From positions 5,580,001 through 5,644,000 of the forward strand of contig NZ_JQMO01000003.1 of assembly GCF_000744785.1 (NCBI RefSeq): 64,000 nt of DNA. The letters are read 5' to 3'. The notes under the pieces are model-generated. The model was given only the letters and a program-made list of their open reading frames with translations, had not been told where the DNA came from and did not search any database. The stretch is from Kitasatospora azatica KCTC 9699 (GTDB taxonomy: Bacteria; Actinomycetota; Actinomycetes; Streptomycetales; Streptomycetaceae). The position numbers were made by a program, and so were the translations under genes. Below are positions 51,536 through 59,846 of the stretch, one piece after another (position 1 is the first letter of the stretch; each line of letters opens with the position of its first letter).

Positions 51536-52584
51536 CGAGGCTGATCCCCTCGCCGGTCTTCGTCGAGATCCGTCCGGGCGCCCTGGACGCGCTGGCCGGC
51601 ATCCTGGCAGACCAGCGCCTGTCCGCCGCCGGCCGGGTCGCGGTGGCGATCAGCAACGGTTCCGGGGCCCGGCTGCGCGAGCGCCTGGAGCCCCAGCTGC
51701 CCAGCGCCGACTGGTTCCAGGTCGGTGACGGGACGCTGGACGGCGCGGTGCGGCTGGCCGAGCAGATGCGCGGCGGGCACTACGACGTCCTGGTCGGTCT
51801 CGGGGGCGGTAAGATCATCGACGCCGCCAAGTACGCCGCCGCGCGGGTCGGGCTGCCCGTTGTCGCCGTCGCCACCAACCTGGCGCACGACGGCATCTGC
51901 TCTCCCGTCTCGATCCTCGACAACGACGCGGGGCGCGGTTCGTACGGGGTGCCCGGACCGATCGGCATCGTGGTCGACCTGGACGTGATCCAGAAGGCCC
52001 CGAGGCGCTTCGTGGCGGCGGGCATCGGCGACGTCATCTCCAACATCTCGGCCTGCGCCGACTGGGAACTCTCCCAGCGCGAGACCGGTGAACCGGTGGA
52101 CGGCCTCGCCGTCGCGATGGCGCGTTCGGCCGGTGAGAACCTGCTGCGCCACCCGGGAAAGCTGGAGGACACGGACCTCCTTACGGCGCTCTCGGAAGCA
52201 CTGGTACTGTCCGGCATCGCGATGAACATCACTGGCAGTACCCGGCCTTCCTCCGGTGCCTGCCACGAGATCTCGCATGCCTTGGACGTGCTGTATCCCA
52301 AGCGATCCGCCCAGCACGGCGAGCAGGTCGGCCTCGGTGCCGCCTTCGCGAGCCACCTGCGGGGCGAGCGCGAGCTGACCGCGCTGATCGTCGAGCGCCT
52401 GCGGACCCACGGGCTGCCGGTGACCGCCGATCAGATCGGTTTCACCGAGGCGGAGTTCACCGAAGCGGTGCACTACGCTCCGAATACCCGGCCGGGCCGC
52501 TTCACCATTCTTGAGTACCTCGACCTCTCCCCTTCCGCTATCAGGGACGCGTACGCCGACTATGTCCAAGCCGTCAACAGCTGA
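51523..52584 (+). CDS. Glycerol-1-phosphate dehydrogenase-like (iron-containing ADH family)
   Basis: 353 aa. NAD-binding loop 'LVGLGGGKIIDAAKYAA', 'VATNLAHDGICSPVSIL', and metal ligands Asp in 'GIGDVISN', His in 'CHEISHALD' and His in 'AQHGEQ'. This pattern is that of AraM/EgsA-type sn-glycerol-1-phosphate dehydrogenases that reduce dihydroxyacetone phosphate, though related enzymes act on other substrates. The GTG start overlaps the nucleotidyltransferase gene. It would supply the alcohol phosphate for the operon's product. Confidence 0.85.
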   Translation: MPVLTRLIPSPVFVEIRPGALDALAGILADQRLSAAGRVAVAISNGSGARLRERLEPQLPSADWFQVGDGTLDGAVRLAEQMRGGHYDVLVGLGGGKIIDAAKYAAARVGLPVVAVATNLAHDGICSPVSILDNDAGRGSYGVPGPIGIVVDLDVIQKAPRRFVAAGIGDVISNISACADWELSQRETGEPVDGLAVAMARSAGENLLRHPGKLEDTDLLTALSEALVLSGIAMNITGSTRPSSGACHEISHALDVLYPKRSAQHGEQVGLGAAFASHLRGERELTALIVERLRTHGLPVTADQIGFTEAEFTEAVHYAPNTRPGRFTILEYLDLSPSAIRDAYADYVQAVNS

Positions 52585-53410
52585 GTCCGCCACCTCGGCC
52601 CCCGTCCGCACGGTCGACCTCACGGTCCGCCCCTCGATCGAGGAGCTGCGCGCCGTCATCCATCCCGAGGGCATGCTCCAGCGGCGCAGCGCCGAGCACT
52701 GGGCGGGCCGGCTGTACATGCGGAAGATCTCGCTGCGGATCACCCGGGTGCTCTCCACCGTCACCGCGATCACGCCCAACGGCCTGACCTACCTGATGAT
52801 GTGCACGGGCATCCTGGCCGGTGCCGCGCTGGTCATCCCGGGCATCGGCGGCGCGATCGCCGGCGCCCTGCTGATCCAGGTCTACCTGCTGCTGGACTGC
52901 GTGGACGGCGAGGTGGCCCGCTGGCGCCGGCAGACCTCGCTGACCGGCGTCTACCTCGACCGGGTCGGCCACTACATGTCCGAGGCCGCGCTGCTCACCG
53001 GCCTCGGCCTGCGCGCCGCCGACCTCCTCCACCGCTCCGGCAGCGCCTCGCGCTGGGAGTGGGCCTTCCTCGGCACGCTGGCCGCGCTCGGCGCGATCCT
53101 GATCAAGTCGGAGACCGACCTGGTCGACGTGGCCCGGGCCCGCAGCGGCCTGACCGCCGTCGAGGACAGCGCCTCGGTGCCGCGCTCGGCGGGTGTCGCC
53201 AAGGCCCGCCGGGCCGCCTCGCTGCTGAAGTTCCACCGCCTGGTCGGCGCCGTGGAGGCCTCGCTCTTCATCCTGGCGGCGGGCATCGCCGACGCGGTGC
53301 ACGGCGGCCTCTTCTTCACCCGGCTCGCGGTGGTGGTGCTGGCGGCGATCGCCATGCTGCAGACCGTGCTGCACCTGCTGAGCATCGTCCTGTCCAGCAG
53401 GCTCCGATGA
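52562..53410 (+). CDS. CDP-alcohol phosphatidyltransferase family membrane protein
   Basis: 282 aa with six or so hydrophobic helices. The family motif D-x2-D-G-x2-A-R-x8-G-x3-D-x3-D is present at 'DCVDGEVARW...GVYLD', but the last Asp is His (His137 in 'DRVGHY'). The enzyme should link a phospho-alcohol from a CDP donor to an acceptor in the membrane. ATG 52562 overlaps the end of the dehydrogenase gene; an upstream TTG (52511) is less likely. The stop overlaps the glycosyltransferase ATG. Confidence 0.85.
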   Translation: MSKPSTAESATSAPVRTVDLTVRPSIEELRAVIHPEGMLQRRSAEHWAGRLYMRKISLRITRVLSTVTAITPNGLTYLMMCTGILAGAALVIPGIGGAIAGALLIQVYLLLDCVDGEVARWRRQTSLTGVYLDRVGHYMSEAALLTGLGLRAADLLHRSGSASRWEWAFLGTLAALGAILIKSETDLVDVARARSGLTAVEDSASVPRSAGVAKARRAASLLKFHRLVGAVEASLFILAAGIADAVHGGLFFTRLAVVVLAAIAMLQTVLHLLSIVLSSRLR

Positions 53411-54309
53411 GCGCGGCCCAGAAGACCGCCGAGGACTTCAAGCTCGGCGCGGTCATCATCACCATGGGCAACCGCCCCGCCGAGCTGAACGCGCTGATCG
53501 AGTCGGTGCTGAACCAGGAGGGCCCGGCCGTCGAGCTGGCCGTGGTCGGCAACGGCGCCCCGCTGCCGCCGCTGCCGGCCGGCGTGCGCACCGTCGAGCT
53601 GCCGGAGAACCTCGGCATCCCGGGCGGCCGCAACGTGGGCATCGAGCTGTTCGGCCCGAGCGGCCGGGACGTGGACGCGGTCCTGTTCCTGGACGACGAC
53701 GGCCTGCTGCCGCTGAAGGACTCGGCGAAGCTGCTGCGCGAAGCCTTCACCGCCGATCCGGAGCTCGGCATCGTCAGCTTCCGGATCGCCGACCCGGACA
53801 CCGGCGTCACCCAGCGCCGGCACGTGCCGCGGCTGCGCGCCAGCGACCCGCTGCACTCCTCGCCGGTCACCACCTTCCTCGGCGGCGCCAGCGCGGTCCG
53901 CTCGACCGTCTTCGAGCAGGCCGGGCAGCTGCCCGCGGAGTTCTTCTACGCCCACGAGGAGACCGACCTCGCGTGGCGTGCGCTGGACGCCGGGTGGTCG
54001 ATCGACTACCGGGCCGACATCGTGCTGCACCACCCCACCACCTCACCGGCCCGGCACGCCACCTATTTCCACAACGTGGCGCGAAACCGGGTCTGGTTGG
54101 CCCGACGGAACCTTCCGGCCCTGTTGGTGCCTCTCTATCTCTGCACCTGGATTCTGCTCACCCTGGCTCGCCGTCCCTCGGGGGAGGCTTGGCAGGCGTG
54201 GCGGGCCGGGTTCCGGGAGGGCTGGCGCACGCCCTGTGGTGCGCGACGGCCCATGCGGTGGCGTACTGTATGGCGATTGACCAGGTTGGGCAGACCGCCG
54301 GTCATCTGA
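53407..54309 (+). CDS. Family 2 glycosyltransferase
   Basis: 300 aa. GT-A fold: 'GAVIITMGNRPAELNALIESVLNQ', 'NLGIPGGRNVGIE', the D-x-D-like 'LFLDDDGLL', and 'FFYAHEETDLAWRALDAGW' (E-T-D-L-x-W/R acceptor-site motif) are as in rhamnosyl/galactosyl transferases of cell-wall polymers. A hydrophobic helix near 240 ('LLVPLYLCTWILLTLA') anchors it to the membrane. ATGA overlap with the upstream gene. Confidence 0.9.
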   Translation: MSAAQKTAEDFKLGAVIITMGNRPAELNALIESVLNQEGPAVELAVVGNGAPLPPLPAGVRTVELPENLGIPGGRNVGIELFGPSGRDVDAVLFLDDDGLLPLKDSAKLLREAFTADPELGIVSFRIADPDTGVTQRRHVPRLRASDPLHSSPVTTFLGGASAVRSTVFEQAGQLPAEFFYAHEETDLAWRALDAGWSIDYRADIVLHHPTTSPARHATYFHNVARNRVWLARRNLPALLVPLYLCTWILLTLARRPSGEAWQAWRAGFREGWRTPCGARRPMRWRTVWRLTRLGRPPVI

Positions 54310-54436
54310 TCACTCCGCTCGGGGGACCACCACACCCCCGACGGACTTCCCCCGTGATCCGTTTGGATCTCCCCGTCGAGAACCCGGCGACTGCCCCCCG
54401 GCCAGCAGCCGGACTTCCGATCCGTGAAGGACGAAT

Positions 54437-55378
54437 GTGTCGACAGTGAGTGAACCGATCAACCTCTCCCTCCCCGGGGGTGTTGATACCGGGCTGACCC
54501 AGAAGCAGCTCGCCGAGAAGTACGGCCTGACGGTCAGTGGGCGGCGGCCCGGACTGGTCGCGTACACGAAGCAGCTGTGGGGGCGTCGGCATTTCATCGT
54601 GGCCTTCGCCACGGCCCGGTTGGTGGCGCAGTACACCACGGCGAAGATGGGCCAGGTCTGGCAGGTCGTCACCCCGCTGCTGAACTGCGCGGTCTTCTAC
54701 CTGGTGTTCGGCCTCATCCTGAAGAACCGGGATGACATGCCGTACTACATCCCCTGGATGTGTATCGGCGTCTTCATCTTCCAGTTCACCCAGAGCGCCA
54801 TCCAGGCCGGAACCCGGGCCATCTCCGACAACCTCGGTCTGATCCGTGCGCTGCACTTCCCGCGCGCCTGCATGCCGATCGCCTTCACGGTGATCCAGCT
54901 CCAGCAGCTGCTGATCTCGATGGTGGTCCTGGTCGGCATCGTGCTCGGCTTCGGCTTCCCCCTCACCACGACCTGGACGCTGCTCGTCCCGGCGCTGATC
55001 CTGCAGTCGATGTTCAACACCGGCCTCGCCCTGGTGATGGCCCGGGTCGGCTCCAAGACCAGTGACATCTCCCAGCTGATGCCGTTCCTGCTGCGGACCT
55101 GGATGTACACCTCGGGCGTGATGTACAGCATCGCCAACCACATCGACAATTGGCCCAAGTGGTGCCAGATCCTCATGCAGATCAACCCGGCGTCGGTCTT
55201 CATGGAGCTGGTGCGGCACGCGATGATGCCGTCGATCTACAGCCCGCACAAGTACCCCGGGCACCACGAGACCCTCCCGCCGCACATCTGGGCGGTGGCC
55301 ACCGGCTGGGCAGTGGCGCTGTTCGTTCTCGGGTACGTGTTCTTCTGGAAGGCCGAAGAGGAGTATGGACGTGGCTGA
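54437..55378 (+). CDS. ABC-2 type polysaccharide/teichoic-acid exporter permease (TagG-like)
   Basis: 313 aa with six membrane helices; 'FAKARL-like' entry helix 'IVAFATARLVAQYTTAKMGQVWQVVTPLLNCAVFYLVFG' is typical of the ABC-2 family that exports undecaprenyl- or lipid-linked polymers. GTG 54437 follows AAGG. The 127-bp gap after the GT2 gene may hold an extra promoter. It overlaps the ATPase gene by 14 bp. Confidence 0.9.
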   Translation: MSTVSEPINLSLPGGVDTGLTQKQLAEKYGLTVSGRRPGLVAYTKQLWGRRHFIVAFATARLVAQYTTAKMGQVWQVVTPLLNCAVFYLVFGLILKNRDDMPYYIPWMCIGVFIFQFTQSAIQAGTRAISDNLGLIRALHFPRACMPIAFTVIQLQQLLISMVVLVGIVLGFGFPLTTTWTLLVPALILQSMFNTGLALVMARVGSKTSDISQLMPFLLRTWMYTSGVMYSIANHIDNWPKWCQILMQINPASVFMELVRHAMMPSIYSPHKYPGHHETLPPHIWAVATGWAVALFVLGYVFFWKAEEEYGRG

Positions 55379-56198
55379 CACCACCACCATCACCGACCGT
55401 GACGAGCGCGACGCCAAGGCGGTCGCGGCTGCCAAGGAGACCCGGGTCCCCACCGTCATCGTCGACGACGTGCACATCGTCTACAAGGTGCACGGCGCCT
55501 CCGCCGGCAAGGGCAGCGCCACCTCCGCCCTGTCCCGCCTGATCTCCCGCAAGCGCTCGCCCGCGATCACCGAGGTGCACGCCGTCCGCGGCGTCAGCTT
55601 CACCGCGTACAAGGGTGAGGCGATCGGCCTGATCGGCTCCAACGGCTCCGGAAAGTCGACCATGCTGTCGGCGATCGCCGGTCTGCTCCCGACCGAGCGC
55701 GGTGCGATCTACACCAACGGCCAGCCGTCGCTGCTCGGTGTGAACGCCGCGCTGATGGACGACCTGACCGGCGAGCGCAACGTGGTGCTCGGCTGCCTGG
55801 CGATGGGCATGAGCCCGGCCCAGGTGAAGGCCCGCTACCAGGACATCGTGGACTTCTCGGGGATCAACGAGAAGGGGCAGTTCATCAACCTGCCCATGCG
55901 CACGTACTCCTCCGGCATGGCGGCCCGGCTGCGCTTCTCGATCGCGGCGGCCAAGACCCACGACGTGCTGCTGATCGACGAGGCGCTGTCCACCGGTGAC
56001 CAGGCCTTCCAGCGCCGCAGCGAGGACCGGATCCGCGAGCTGCGCAAGGAGGCCGGTACGGTCTTCCTGGTCAGCCACAACAACAACGCGATCCGCGACA
56101 CCTGCGAGCGCACCGTCTGGATCGAGACCGGCCAGCTGATCATGGACGGTCCGACCGACGAGGTGGTCGGCATGTACGAACGCGGCGAGCGCCCGTAG
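55365..56198 (+). CDS. ABC exporter ATPase (TagH/Wzt-like)
   Basis: 277 aa. Walker A 'IGSNGSGKST', signature 'YSSGMAARLRFSIA', Walker B 'DVLLIDEALSTGD' and H-loop 'VSHNNN'. The YSSGM signature is characteristic of ATPases that power polysaccharide and teichoic-acid export. No C-terminal carbohydrate-binding extension. It is the last gene of the operon and is followed by a strong terminator. Confidence 0.93.
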   Translation: MDVADTTTITDRDERDAKAVAAAKETRVPTVIVDDVHIVYKVHGASAGKGSATSALSRLISRKRSPAITEVHAVRGVSFTAYKGEAIGLIGSNGSGKSTMLSAIAGLLPTERGAIYTNGQPSLLGVNAALMDDLTGERNVVLGCLAMGMSPAQVKARYQDIVDFSGINEKGQFINLPMRTYSSGMAARLRFSIAAAKTHDVLLIDEALSTGDQAFQRRSEDRIRELRKEAGTVFLVSHNNNAIRDTCERTVWIETGQLIMDGPTDEVVGMYERGERP

Positions 56199-56214
56199 AC
56201 GCGACAAGCCACTC

Positions 56215-56248
56215 AAGAGCCGGTGCCCCCCAGCGGGCACCGGCTCTT
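56215..56248 (+). terminator. Intrinsic-type terminator of the export operon
   Basis: Perfect 14-bp stem AAGAGCCGGTGCCC / GGGCACCGGCTCTT with the 6-base loop CCCAGC, 17 bp after the ATPase stop. Confidence 0.9.
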
Positions 56249-56453
56249 CCGCGTGCGGAGCAGGGCCGCCGGCCGTGCGCTCCGGCGTGTGCGCCGCGTG
56301 GGTGAGATGGGACCGGCGCGCCGGGGGGTGGTCTTTTCGGCGGGTGTCCGGAAGTGAAAGGGTGGGGGCCCGAGAACGGGCCCGCCTGCCCTGGGGGGAG
56401 TGTTCGAGTCGATTCCATGGTCAACACCGGTGTAGAACGGGGGAGTGACGGCA

Positions 56454-57416
56454 GTGACGACTTCGGCTCAGTCCTCGGCACGCTCGGGGAGCGGTGACGA
56501 CACGGGGGCAGCGACCCTCGACAAGGCGGCGCGGGAGAACTTCCCGGTCGCGCCCGGGTTCCTGCCCGCGGCCTGGCGCGACGACCTGATGGCGGTCTAC
56601 GGCTTCGCCCGGCTGGTGGACGACGCGGGCGACGGGGACCTGGAGGATCCGGCCGGGACGGCCAGGATCCTGGGCGTCCCCACTCCTTCGGAGCAGTCCG
56701 ACGAGACGACTTTCAGACTGGGTCTGCTGGACGGTCTGGAGCGCGATCTGGACCGCGCCTTCGAGGCGGCCCTGAAGCCGGGCAGCCCGACCGCCGAGGC
56801 GCCGCGGCACCCCCTGCTGCAGGCGCTGGTCCCGCTGGTCGACCGGCATGCGGTGACCCCCGAGCCGTTCCGCCGACTGATCGAGGCGAACCGGGTGGAC
56901 CAGGTCACCACCCGCTATCCGACTTTCGAAAGTCTGATCAACTACTGCACGTTGTCCGCCGATCCGGTCGGTCGTCTGGTCCTGGCGCTGGCCGACGTTG
57001 CCACCCTGGAGCGGATCGAGCGATCGGATGCGATCTGTTCCGCGCTTCAGGTGATCGAACACCTGCAGGACGTCGCCGAGGACCACGCCCGAGGTCGGAT
57101 CTACCTTCCGGCCGAGGACATGGCCCGCTTCGGTGTCTCCGAGGACGACCTGGGGCAGCCCACGGCCGGACCGAAGGTGCGCGAACTGGTTGCCTTCGAG
57201 GCCGCCCGGGCGCGGACCCTGCTCGATCACGGCGCGCCGCTGGTGGGTACGGTTCGTGGCAGGCTTCGACTGCTGCTGGCGGGATTCACCGCCGGCGGGT
57301 ACGCGGCGCTGGCGGCCATCGAGGCCGCCGGTCACGACGTACTGGCACAGCAACCGAAGCCCGACAAGCGCCGCCTCGCACTGAAGGCGGCGGCCATCTT
57401 CGCGAAGGGAAGGTGA
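56454..57416 (+). CDS. hpnC: Hopanoid squalene-synthase-like protein HpnC
   Basis: About 320 aa, all-helical trans-prenyltransferase fold. Asp-rich 'MAVYGFARLVDDAGDGD' and 'VIEHLQDVAEDHARGRIYLPAEDMARFG' are the two substrate-Mg motifs. With HpnD and HpnE it makes squalene from farnesyl diphosphate; HpnC turns presqualene diphosphate into hydroxysqualene. GTG 56454 is preferred because GGGGGAG then has proper spacing; GTG 56445 is the alternative. First gene of the hopanoid operon, overlapping hpnD by 4 bp. Confidence 0.92.
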   Translation: MTTSAQSSARSGSGDDTGAATLDKAARENFPVAPGFLPAAWRDDLMAVYGFARLVDDAGDGDLEDPAGTARILGVPTPSEQSDETTFRLGLLDGLERDLDRAFEAALKPGSPTAEAPRHPLLQALVPLVDRHAVTPEPFRRLIEANRVDQVTTRYPTFESLINYCTLSADPVGRLVLALADVATLERIERSDAICSALQVIEHLQDVAEDHARGRIYLPAEDMARFGVSEDDLGQPTAGPKVRELVAFEAARARTLLDHGAPLVGTVRGRLRLLLAGFTAGGYAALAAIEAAGHDVLAQQPKPDKRRLALKAAAIFAKGR

Positions 57417-58315
57417 ACGCCCGAGTGGCGGCATCACCACTGGCGTCGGCACCGGTCATGGCGGCGTATCGGTACTGCGAGGCGGTCACCGCCCTGCAGG
57501 CCCGCAACTTCAGCTACGGGATCCGGTTGCTCCCGGAGCCCAAGCGCCTGGCCATGTCCGCGCTGTACGCGCTGGCCCGCCGGGTCGACGACATCGGCGA
57601 CGGCGAGCTGCCGGCCGAGCGCAAGACCGAGCAACTGCTAGCCACCCGGGCACTGCTGGACGAGATCCGGTCCGGCACCGTCACGGAGGAGGACACCGAC
57701 CCGATCAAGGTGGCGCTGGCCGACGCGTCGCGTCGCTTCGCGATCCCGTTGGACGCCTTCGACGAGCTGATCGACGGCGTCGAGATGGACCTGCGCGGCG
57801 CCGAGTACCAGACCTTCGAGGACCTCAAGGTCTACTGCCGCTGCGTGGCCGGCTCGATCGGGCGCCTGTCGCTCGGCGTCTACGGCTGCGACGACCCCAA
57901 GCGCGGGGCCGAGTACGCGGACACCCTGGGCCTGGCGCTGCAGATCACCAACATCCTGCGCGACCTGCGCGAGGACGCGGTCAACGGCCGGACCTACCTG
58001 CCGGCCGAGGACCTGGCCCGGTTCGGTTGCGAGCAGGGCTTCGCGCTGTCCACGCCGCCGGTCGGCGCGGACTTCACCGGACTGGTGGCCTTCGAGGCGG
58101 AGCGCGCCCAGGGCTACTTCGAGGAGGGGCTGCGGCTGCTGCCGATGCTGGACCGCCGCAGCCGGGCCTGCACCGCCGCGATGGCCGGCATCTACCACCG
58201 GCTGCTCGGCCGGATCGCCGCGGAGCCCGAGTCGGTGCTGCGCGGCCGGGTCTCGCTGCCGGGCTGGGAGAAGGCGTACGTCGCGCTCTCCGGTCTGGCC
58301 GGAGGCCGCTCTTGA
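57413..58315 (+). CDS. hpnD: Presqualene diphosphate synthase HpnD
   Basis: 300 aa. 'RNFSYGIRLLPEPKRLAMSALYALARRVDDIGDGE' and 'ITNILRDLREDAVNGRTYLPAEDLARFG' carry the paired Asp motifs of head-to-head prenyl synthases. It condenses two farnesyl diphosphates to presqualene diphosphate. GTG start overlaps the hpnC stop. Confidence 0.94.
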   Translation: MNARVAASPLASAPVMAAYRYCEAVTALQARNFSYGIRLLPEPKRLAMSALYALARRVDDIGDGELPAERKTEQLLATRALLDEIRSGTVTEEDTDPIKVALADASRRFAIPLDAFDELIDGVEMDLRGAEYQTFEDLKVYCRCVAGSIGRLSLGVYGCDDPKRGAEYADTLGLALQITNILRDLREDAVNGRTYLPAEDLARFGCEQGFALSTPPVGADFTGLVAFEAERAQGYFEEGLRLLPMLDRRSRACTAAMAGIYHRLLGRIAAEPESVLRGRVSLPGWEKAYVALSGLAGGRS

Positions 58316-58397
58316 GCGCTGGCCCAGGGACGCTCCTGATCCTCGCGGATCCGGGGCAGTACAGCTGCAAGGACGGATCCACCAGCAGGGAGGCGAG

Positions 58398-59846
58398 ATG
58401 ACCGGGCGAGCCGAGACGGCCGGCCTCCCCCAGCCGTCGGCCGGGGGGACCCCGGCGGCCGTGGTGGTCGGCGGCGGTCTGGCGGGGATCACCGCCGCGC
58501 TCCGGCTGGCCGAGGCCGGCCACCGGGTCACCCTGCTGGAAGCCCGCCCCCGGTTGGGCGGGCTGGCCTTCTCGTTCCGCCGGGGCGAGCTGACCGTGGA
58601 CAACGGCCAGCACGTCTTCCTGCGCTGCTGCACCGCCTACCGCGGCCTGATCGAGCGACTCGGGGCCGGCAGCCAGATGGAGATCCAGCCGCGGCTGGAC
58701 GTCCCGGTGCTCTCGGTACGGGAGACGGCGCGCGGCGCCCGGCACCGGCTCGGCCGGTTGCGCCGGGCGGCGCTGCCGGTCCCGCTGCACCTGGCCGCCA
58801 GCCTGGCGACCTACCCGCACCTGGACTCGCTGGACCGCCTGCGGGTGGTCCGCGGCGCCCTCGCCCTGCAGCGCCTGGACCTCGCCGACCCGGCGCTGGA
58901 CCGGCTCTCCTTCGGTGAGTGGCTGCGCGCGCACGGCCAGAGCGAGCGCACCGTCGCCGCGCTGTGGGACCTGGTCGGCATCGCCACCCTGAACGCGCGG
59001 GCCGACGAGGTCTCGCTGGCGCTGGCCGCGATGGTCTTCAAGACCGGCCTGCTCACCGACCCGGGCGCCAGCGACATCGGCATCGCCGCGGTGCCGCTCG
59101 GCGCGGTCCACCACGACACCGCGCTGGCCGAGCTGGCCAAGGCCGAGGTCGGGGTCCGGCTGCGCACCAAGGCCGTGGAGCTGAAGTCCGACGCGTCCGG
59201 GCAGCACACGGTGCGCCTGGAGAACGGTGAACTGCTGACCGCCGACACCGTGGTGCTGGCCGGCGCCCAGGAGACGGCCGCCGCGCTGCTGCCGCCGGAG
59301 TCGATCGACGAGCAGCAGCGGCTGGGCGAGCTCGGCTACGCGCCGATCCTCAACGTGCACGTGGTCTACGACCGCAAGGTGCTGCGCCGGCCGTTCTTCG
59401 CCGCGCTGGACTCCCCGGTGCAGTGGGTCTTCGACCGTACCCAGCACTCGGGCCTGGCGCGGACCCGGCCCGGCGCGCAGTACCTGGCGCTCTCCCAGTC
59501 CGCGGTGCGGGACGAGATCGACCTGCCGGTCTCCGAGCTGCGCGCCCGCTACCTGCCGGAGCTGGAGCGCCTGCTGCCGGCCGCGCGGGGCGCCGAGGTG
59601 CTCGACTTCTTCGTCACCCGCGAGCGCACCGCCACCTTCGACCCGGCGCCGGGCACCGCCGCGCTGCGCCCCGGGCCCGCCACCAGGGTCCCGGGCCTGC
59701 TGCTGGCCGGCTCGTGGACCGCCACCGGCTGGCCCGCCACGATGGAGAGCGCCGTGCGCAGCGGCCATGCCGCCGCCGACGCCGCCCTGGCCGCCGCCGG
59801 TCACCGGGTCCCGGTCGACCGGGGCGACGGGCGGTGGCCGCGATGA
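58398..59846 (+). CDS. hpnE: Hydroxysqualene dehydroxylase HpnE (FAD amine-oxidase fold)
   Basis: 482 aa. FAD-binding 'VVVGGGLAGITAALRLAEAGHRVTLLEARPRLGGLAF' at about residue 15, phytoene-desaturase-like 'NGQHVFLRCCTAY', and C-terminal 'PGLLLAGSWTATGWPATMESAVRSG' closing the flavin site. It reduces hydroxysqualene to squalene. GGGAGGCGAG precedes the ATG; the stop overlaps the prenyl synthase ATG by 4 bp. Confidence 0.94.
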   Translation: MTGRAETAGLPQPSAGGTPAAVVVGGGLAGITAALRLAEAGHRVTLLEARPRLGGLAFSFRRGELTVDNGQHVFLRCCTAYRGLIERLGAGSQMEIQPRLDVPVLSVRETARGARHRLGRLRRAALPVPLHLAASLATYPHLDSLDRLRVVRGALALQRLDLADPALDRLSFGEWLRAHGQSERTVAALWDLVGIATLNARADEVSLALAAMVFKTGLLTDPGASDIGIAAVPLGAVHHDTALAELAKAEVGVRLRTKAVELKSDASGQHTVRLENGELLTADTVVLAGAQETAAALLPPESIDEQQRLGELGYAPILNVHVVYDRKVLRRPFFAALDSPVQWVFDRTQHSGLARTRPGAQYLALSQSAVRDEIDLPVSELRARYLPELERLLPAARGAEVLDFFVTRERTATFDPAPGTAALRPGPATRVPGLLLAGSWTATGWPATMESAVRSGHAAADAALAAAGHRVPVDRGDGRWPR

